Below, piece after piece: positions 60,383 through 64,000 of a stretch of 64,000 nucleotides of DNA. The stretch lies in NCBI GenBank assembly GCA_947685225.1, contig CANTUV010000003.1, positions 7,200,001-7,264,000 on the forward strand, given 5' to 3'. Numbering within the stretch: the first letter of the stretch is position 1; every line of letters begins with the position of its first letter. A model generated the notes under the pieces. The model saw nothing but the letters and a program-made list of their open reading frames with translations, ran no database searches and was not told where the DNA came from. Both the position numbers and the translations under genes were made by a program. Source of the stretch: Garcia nutans (taxonomy: Eukaryota; Streptophyta; Magnoliopsida; Malpighiales; Euphorbiaceae).

Positions 60383-62211
60383 GGTACCCACATATAGTTG
60401 GGTCCTTGATGGTTAGTAGAAAGAGTGTTTTCTAACTTGAGATGAGCCTTTCTTATATAACAGGAAAAATTTTTGTGTCCAAATTTCATGCAATATGTGC
60501 ATTGCCATGGTATTCTTTGCTTCTGCATTTTTCTTTTTGCATTATACATACAACTACAAGTATGTGATTTCTTTTGTACAAGTTTAGTGAACAACAATGC
60601 ATAATTATCTTTAGCTTTATTTCCTAGTGAACCATAAGAAGTTCTTTTAGACTTGGTGCAAGCATCTTTGATATGAACATTAGAAATTCCAATTGTAGAT
60701 GCTTTCACAAATGTTGGTTTGCTAGGTGCAATGTTGGTTGAGCCATTGAATCCTAATCCATATTTCAAGGAAGGTGATCTTTGATTATTAATTAATGTGT
60801 TCAATGCTTCCTTTCCTTTATGAAATCTGGAAATTGATTCTTTTAGTTCTTTTAGTTCATGCTTCAATGCCTCATTCTCTTTAATCACTTTTTCTAAGTC
60901 ATGTGAGCTTTTATTTAATTCTCCTATTGTATTCATCAAATGTTCATTTGAGGTTTTCAATTCTAAGGTAGAGTTCTTTAAGCATATAAAATCCTTTTCT
61001 AACTTAGAGTTTTTCTCTTTATAGAGCATCATTTTGGAGAAATATTTTTCTATTTTAGAATTCATGTGCTCAATCAAGTCACTATCATCTATATCATTTA
61101 TATCATCATGTGCTACAAGATCAAAAGATTGAGTACTTACCTCATTGGAGTCATCTTCAATAGCCATGAGACAAAGATTTGCAATTCCTTCCTCTTCTTC
61201 TTCTTCACTTGAGGAAGAGTCATCCCATGTGGCTTTGAGAGACTTTTTCTTTTCTTTATCCCATTTCCTTTTGTTCTTTAATTTGTAGCAATCCGACTTG
61301 ATGTGACCGGTTTTTCCACATTCATAGCATTTTACCTCATTTTTCTTTTCTTTTTCTTTGAAGGAGAATTTTGGAGGTGTACCTTTGTTTGCTTGTAATC
61401 TTTTCTTCCTTTTCCATTCATTGATTCTTTTTGAGAACATTGCCATTTCATCTTCATCATCAGTACCTTCATTGCTTGAGCTCTCAGCTTCTTTGATTGC
61501 TTTGAGTGCAATTGGTTTTCTCTTTTCTTTCTCACCTTGATCTTCTTCTTTTTCACTGTGCAGCTCAAAAGTGAGTAATTTACCAACTAGCTCGTCGGTT
61601 CTTAATGTGCTGAGATCATGAGCTTCTTCTATGGATGATACTTTGGATTCAAAGTTCTTTCTAGCTCTTAGGGCTCTCAAGATTTTACTGTTTACATCAC
61701 CTTGATCATATACCTTGCCATACTTTTTTAGTTCATTGACAATAGCAAGCAAACGATTTGTCATGTCGGTGACATTTTCATTTGGTTTCATCTTGAATAG
61801 CTCATACTCATGAACATGCATTTGTTTCTTGGTAAATCTTACTTGAGTTGTACCTTCATGGTAGTTTTCAAGTGTTTTCCAAATACAATGTGCACAAGTT
61901 AAATGTTGAACTCTTCCACCTTCTTCTCTTGAAATGGAGTTCATCAAGATGGAAGCAGCTCTATTGTTCTTGAATCGATCTCTGATATTGCTAGTTGACC
62001 ATTGAGCTTTGGGAAGTGGAACTTGAATACCGTCAACCTCATGAGTAGGAGATTTCCACTCATTTTCCACGAAATCCCATAGTTCAATCCCTTCACTGTC
62101 TAGAAACAAATACATTTTGTGTTTCCAGTATGAGTAATCCGTTCCATCAAAGTAAGGTCTAAGAATAGAGTTAAGATTTCCATGAGAGCTTGATGAAGAA
62201 GAAGTTGCCAT
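60370..62211 (-). CDS. SIRE-like gag (613 aa)
   Basis: Begins MATSSSSSSHGNLNSILRPY, then DGTDYSYWKHKMYLFL and IWKTLENYHEGTTQVRFTK, RLLAIVNELKKYG, the standard Copia gag domain (UBN2-like). A CCHC knuckle CYECGKTGHIKSDC lies near residues 294-308 and a second, CTYCMKFGHKNFSC, near 569-583. A long coiled-coil region (KIEKYFSKMMLYKEKNSKLE and onward) lies between. The leader from primer site to ATG is only about 40 nt. The gag ends ...MWVPKKG TGA; pol overlaps its stop by one base pair step (ATGA), so pol is in the -1 frame. Confidence 0.94.
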   Translation of the reverse strand: MATSSSSSSHGNLNSILRPYFDGTDYSYWKHKMYLFLDSEGIELWDFVENEWKSPTHEVDGIQVPLPKAQWSTSNIRDRFKNNRAASILMNSISREEGGRVQHLTCAHCIWKTLENYHEGTTQVRFTKKQMHVHEYELFKMKPNENVTDMTNRLLAIVNELKKYGKVYDQGDVNSKILRALRARKNFESKVSSIEEAHDLSTLRTDELVGKLLTFELHSEKEEDQGEKEKRKPIALKAIKEAESSSNEGTDDEDEMAMFSKRINEWKRKKRLQANKGTPPKFSFKEKEKKNEVKCYECGKTGHIKSDCYKLKNKRKWDKEKKKSLKATWDDSSSSEEEEEEGIANLCLMAIEDDSNEVSTQSFDLVAHDDINDIDDSDLIEHMNSKIEKYFSKMMLYKEKNSKLEKDFICLKNSTLELKTSNEHLMNTIGELNKSSHDLEKVIKENEALKHELKELKESISRFHKGKEALNTLINNQRSPSLKYGLGFNGSTNIAPSKPTFVKASTIGISNVHIKDACTKSKRTSYGSLGNKAKDNYALLFTKLVQKKSHTCSCMYNAKRKMQKQRIPWQCTYCMKFGHKNFSCYIRKAHLKLENTLSTNHQGPNYMWVPKKG

Positions 62212-62251
62212 TGTGGATCAGATTTCACAATTAAGTTTAAGAAATCTCAGG

Positions 62252-62263
62252 GCTCTGATACCA
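62252..62263 (-). other. Primer binding site (tRNA-iMet) of SIRE-like element
   Basis: Plus-strand GCTCTGATACCA, perfect match, two bases inside the 5' LTR. Confidence 0.92.
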
Positions 62264-62265
62264 AT

Positions 62266-63637
62266 TATTGTCCCAAGATGGCAACCAAGAGGGGGGGGGG
62301 GTGAATTGGTTTCGTCAAGAAATAATGACAATTTAAAAAACTCAACAAATAAGAAATGCGGAATAGAGAGTTGGTTGAGTAATGGAGGAAGGTAAGAACA
62401 CACAAGATTTATGTGGTTCGGATTTACTTCAATCCTACATCCACTTCCTTAACAACTTGTTAAGGTTCCACTAGTCTTTGAAGTTTTCACAAGCTCACTT
62501 CCAACTTTACAAGTGTTTTTCTTAGGCTCACACTTACAACCCACACAAGAGTTTTACAAGGCTCACTCTCTCAACCTAAGTGTTTCCCAAGCTTACACTC
62601 AAACTTATACAATGGTGTTTTCAATGCTAACACCTAACATTCATAACAATTCAAATACAAGTTTAAGCAAAAGGAAATTTGTTGCTTGGCTATGAAAATC
62701 TTTTCTTAATAATGTTCTTTTTTTTTCGTTTTCTCATGGAAACATTGTATTTATAGCCAATGTGGTCTTACTAGCCGTTATTGCTGTTTAGAATAAAGTC
62801 TTGGCAGATTAGACCTTCTTTACTTAAACTGTCCGAAGCACTTAGCGGTCGCCCTTCATACAAGGATGGTCGCTCTCATGCTTCACGCGGTCGTCCTTTT
62901 AACCAGGGACGGTCGCTACTTTTGAAAAAGTTCAACGGTCGAATTTTAGTGCTCTACAGCAGGAATCTTGCCCATGATGTTTTTGTCGGACCGTTTCTTG
63001 CCCATGCTGTGTTTGTCGGGACGGTCGCGCATCACAAAGTGCGGTCGCCCTTTTTTGAATACTGAAGTGGGATTACAACGGTCATGTCACGTGTCACTTT
63101 CTGACAGAGCAAAAGAGATGTCCGCCATAATTTGAATCTTCGCGGTCGCCCTTGGTAGGTTTTCGCGGTCGAACTCATATTCTCGCGTCGAACTTCTGGA
63201 CGCACCTGAGGACGCGAACACTACTGTCTCTTTGAGCAATTTCTTCTTGAATTGTTGGGCGGTCGCGACTATAAATGAGCGGTCGCTAAAGTGGTAAGCG
63301 AGGTCGAATCATTCACCGTTCTTGTCACCGCGAACCTTACTGTGATTGTAATGATTTAAGTTCCTTGAGTAGCGGTCGGGCAAATATTAGGACGGTCGCT
63401 ATTATGTATGAGCGGTCGCGACTATGGTCGAACTTCTGACCGCGAAACCTACTGTGACAAGGTTTCATTCTGTAATTGCATGGAGCGGTCGTATTCAGTT
63501 GAGGTGCGACCGCTATACTTGTTCTGTTCACCTTTAATTGAAGCAACCTAATCCTGCAACAAGCTTTCTCAAATACAAGTTAAATAGATCATCCATTTGA
63601 GTTGTCAAGGATCAAAATTAAGATCATTTGTCTAACA
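62266..63637 (-). repeat. 5' LTR of SIRE-like element
   Basis: 1372 bp; differs from the left LTR by TATTG for TGTTG at the terminus, G11 for G12, a one-base deletion (TTATGTGG for TTATAGTGG), AAATAAG for AAACAAG and T9 for T8. The terminal TG is thus changed to TA in this copy. Confidence 0.97.
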
Positions 63638-63761
63638 CTTAATTTGCAAGCCGAGACATAATTTTATTTTTCCAAGATTTTTCATTTTGAATTATTTCTT
63701 TAAACAATAACTGCCTTTTGAAGCTCTTAAGAAGTTCTAATGATGTGTCAATCATTAACAT
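63638..63761 (-). pseudogene. Continuation of the split degraded Copia
   Basis: After the target duplication CTTAA, the minus strand resumes Copia RT text (ELLKSFKRQLLFKEIIQNEK and KIMSRLAN after frame adjustment). It ends at about 63761, where a Tat-like LTR begins. Confidence 0.6.
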
Positions 63762-64000
63762 TGTAGACCCTTAATTTTAGCCCTAAGCTAGTCCAATTCC
63801 AATTAAAAAGGCTAAGCTAAATTTAGTTCGATTTTAAAAGCTTAAACATAGTTTACAGCTTTAGATTAGGTGGGTTCAATTTTAAAAGGCCTGAAGTAAG
63901 TTGGTTTAATTTTTAAAGCCCTAAGCCTACTCCGATCTAATTTTTAAAGACCAAAATAGGTTCAATTTTAAAATACAAAACCAAGCCGGATCGAACCCTA
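63762..64000 (+). repeat. Start of a Tat/Ogre-like LTR, copy E
   Basis: TGTAGACCCTTAATTTTAGCC matches the start of copy A (TGTGGACCCTTAATTTTGGCA at 38558). The rest is AT-rich with GATTxTAAAAGGCCTxAA repeats. It runs off the window. Confidence 0.6.

Larger units (their letters stand above)
54671..63637 (-). mobile_element. SIRE/Maximus-like Copia lacking integrase, with extra ORF
   Basis: An 8967-bp element with 1.37-kb LTRs (54671-56043 and 62266-63637), exact target duplication CTTAA (54666-54670 and 63638-63642), a primer site (62252-62263) and three ORFs in one orientation: gag (613 aa), pol (643 aa) and an extra ORF (465 aa) before the 3' LTR. Long LTRs, a gag of about 600 aa, YVDDIIFGATNE in RT and a 3' ORF are traits of the SIRE/Maximus lineage. 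The pol lacks an integrase. LTRs differ by about 2 substitutions and 3 single-base indels, so insertion was very recent. Confidence 0.95.

Noticed and set aside
1..64000. CRISPR arrays, rRNA, tRNA genes, bacterial operons
   Set aside because: No direct-repeat arrays of CRISPR size and no tRNA or rRNA-like folds were seen; tRNA-like sequences are only primer binding sites.

Overview
The window is repeat-rich plant nuclear DNA, most likely from an angiosperm and probably a eudicot. The signs are one spliced gene with a plant-type RlmI-like methyltransferase product, nested LTR retrotransposons of the plant Copia and Ty3 lineages, initiator-tRNA-Met primer sites, a fragment resembling an Au-type SINE, and low GC content. 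I cannot name the species. No bacterial genes, rRNA, tRNA or CRISPR arrays were seen.

Positions 1-9647 hold decayed Copia retrotransposons on the minus strand: a gag/protease/integrase/RT remnant at 1-4030 with a tandemly duplicated integrase segment, and a second broken pol at 5204-8545. Positions 9648-34912 (+) hold the only cellular gene found: five exons of an RlmI-type SAM-dependent rRNA methyltransferase. They cover the catalytic C-terminal part; the N-terminal exons are not visible. Two of its introns are about 12.2 kb and 11.1 kb. The first contains an internally deleted Ty3 element (10956-13411, +), an intact young Copia with a single 1370-aa ORF (14029-19094, -) and a gag-only Ty3-like element (20009-22039, -). 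The second contains a chromodomain-type Ty3 element (23669-34088, -) whose gag is split by another Copia (28147-33160, -). That Copia has a short SINE tail inserted in frame in its reverse transcriptase. The last intron is a GC-AG intron.

Positions 34913-38557 are AT-rich and gene-free. Positions 38558-49415 are a mosaic of Tat/Ogre-like LTRs and leaders, in direct and inverted copies with telomere-like CCCTAA motifs, around a Ty3 RT/RNase H remnant and a Tat-like gag remnant. Positions 49390-50720 are a LINE remnant (ORF1 plus the very start of ORF2). Positions 50912-53010 are Ty3-type LTR fragments. From 53399 a decayed Copia is split by a large, very young SIRE/Maximus-like Copia (54671-63637, -). 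The last 240 bases begin another Tat-like LTR.

The SIRE-like element is the most unusual object. It has almost identical 1.37-kb LTRs and a perfect 5-bp target duplication, yet its pol lacks the integrase domain by an apparently in-frame deletion. It carries an extra 465-aa ORF between pol and the 3' LTR that resembles plant-transposon/Athila ORF1 proteins rather than an envelope protein. Its gag and pol overlap at ATGA. Its LTRs carry dense CGGTCG-type motifs. It looks like a recently mobilised element that depended on integrase from a relative. A second notable signal is a perfect 16-bp GC palindrome in the leaders of both intronic Copia elements, a candidate RNA dimerisation signal.
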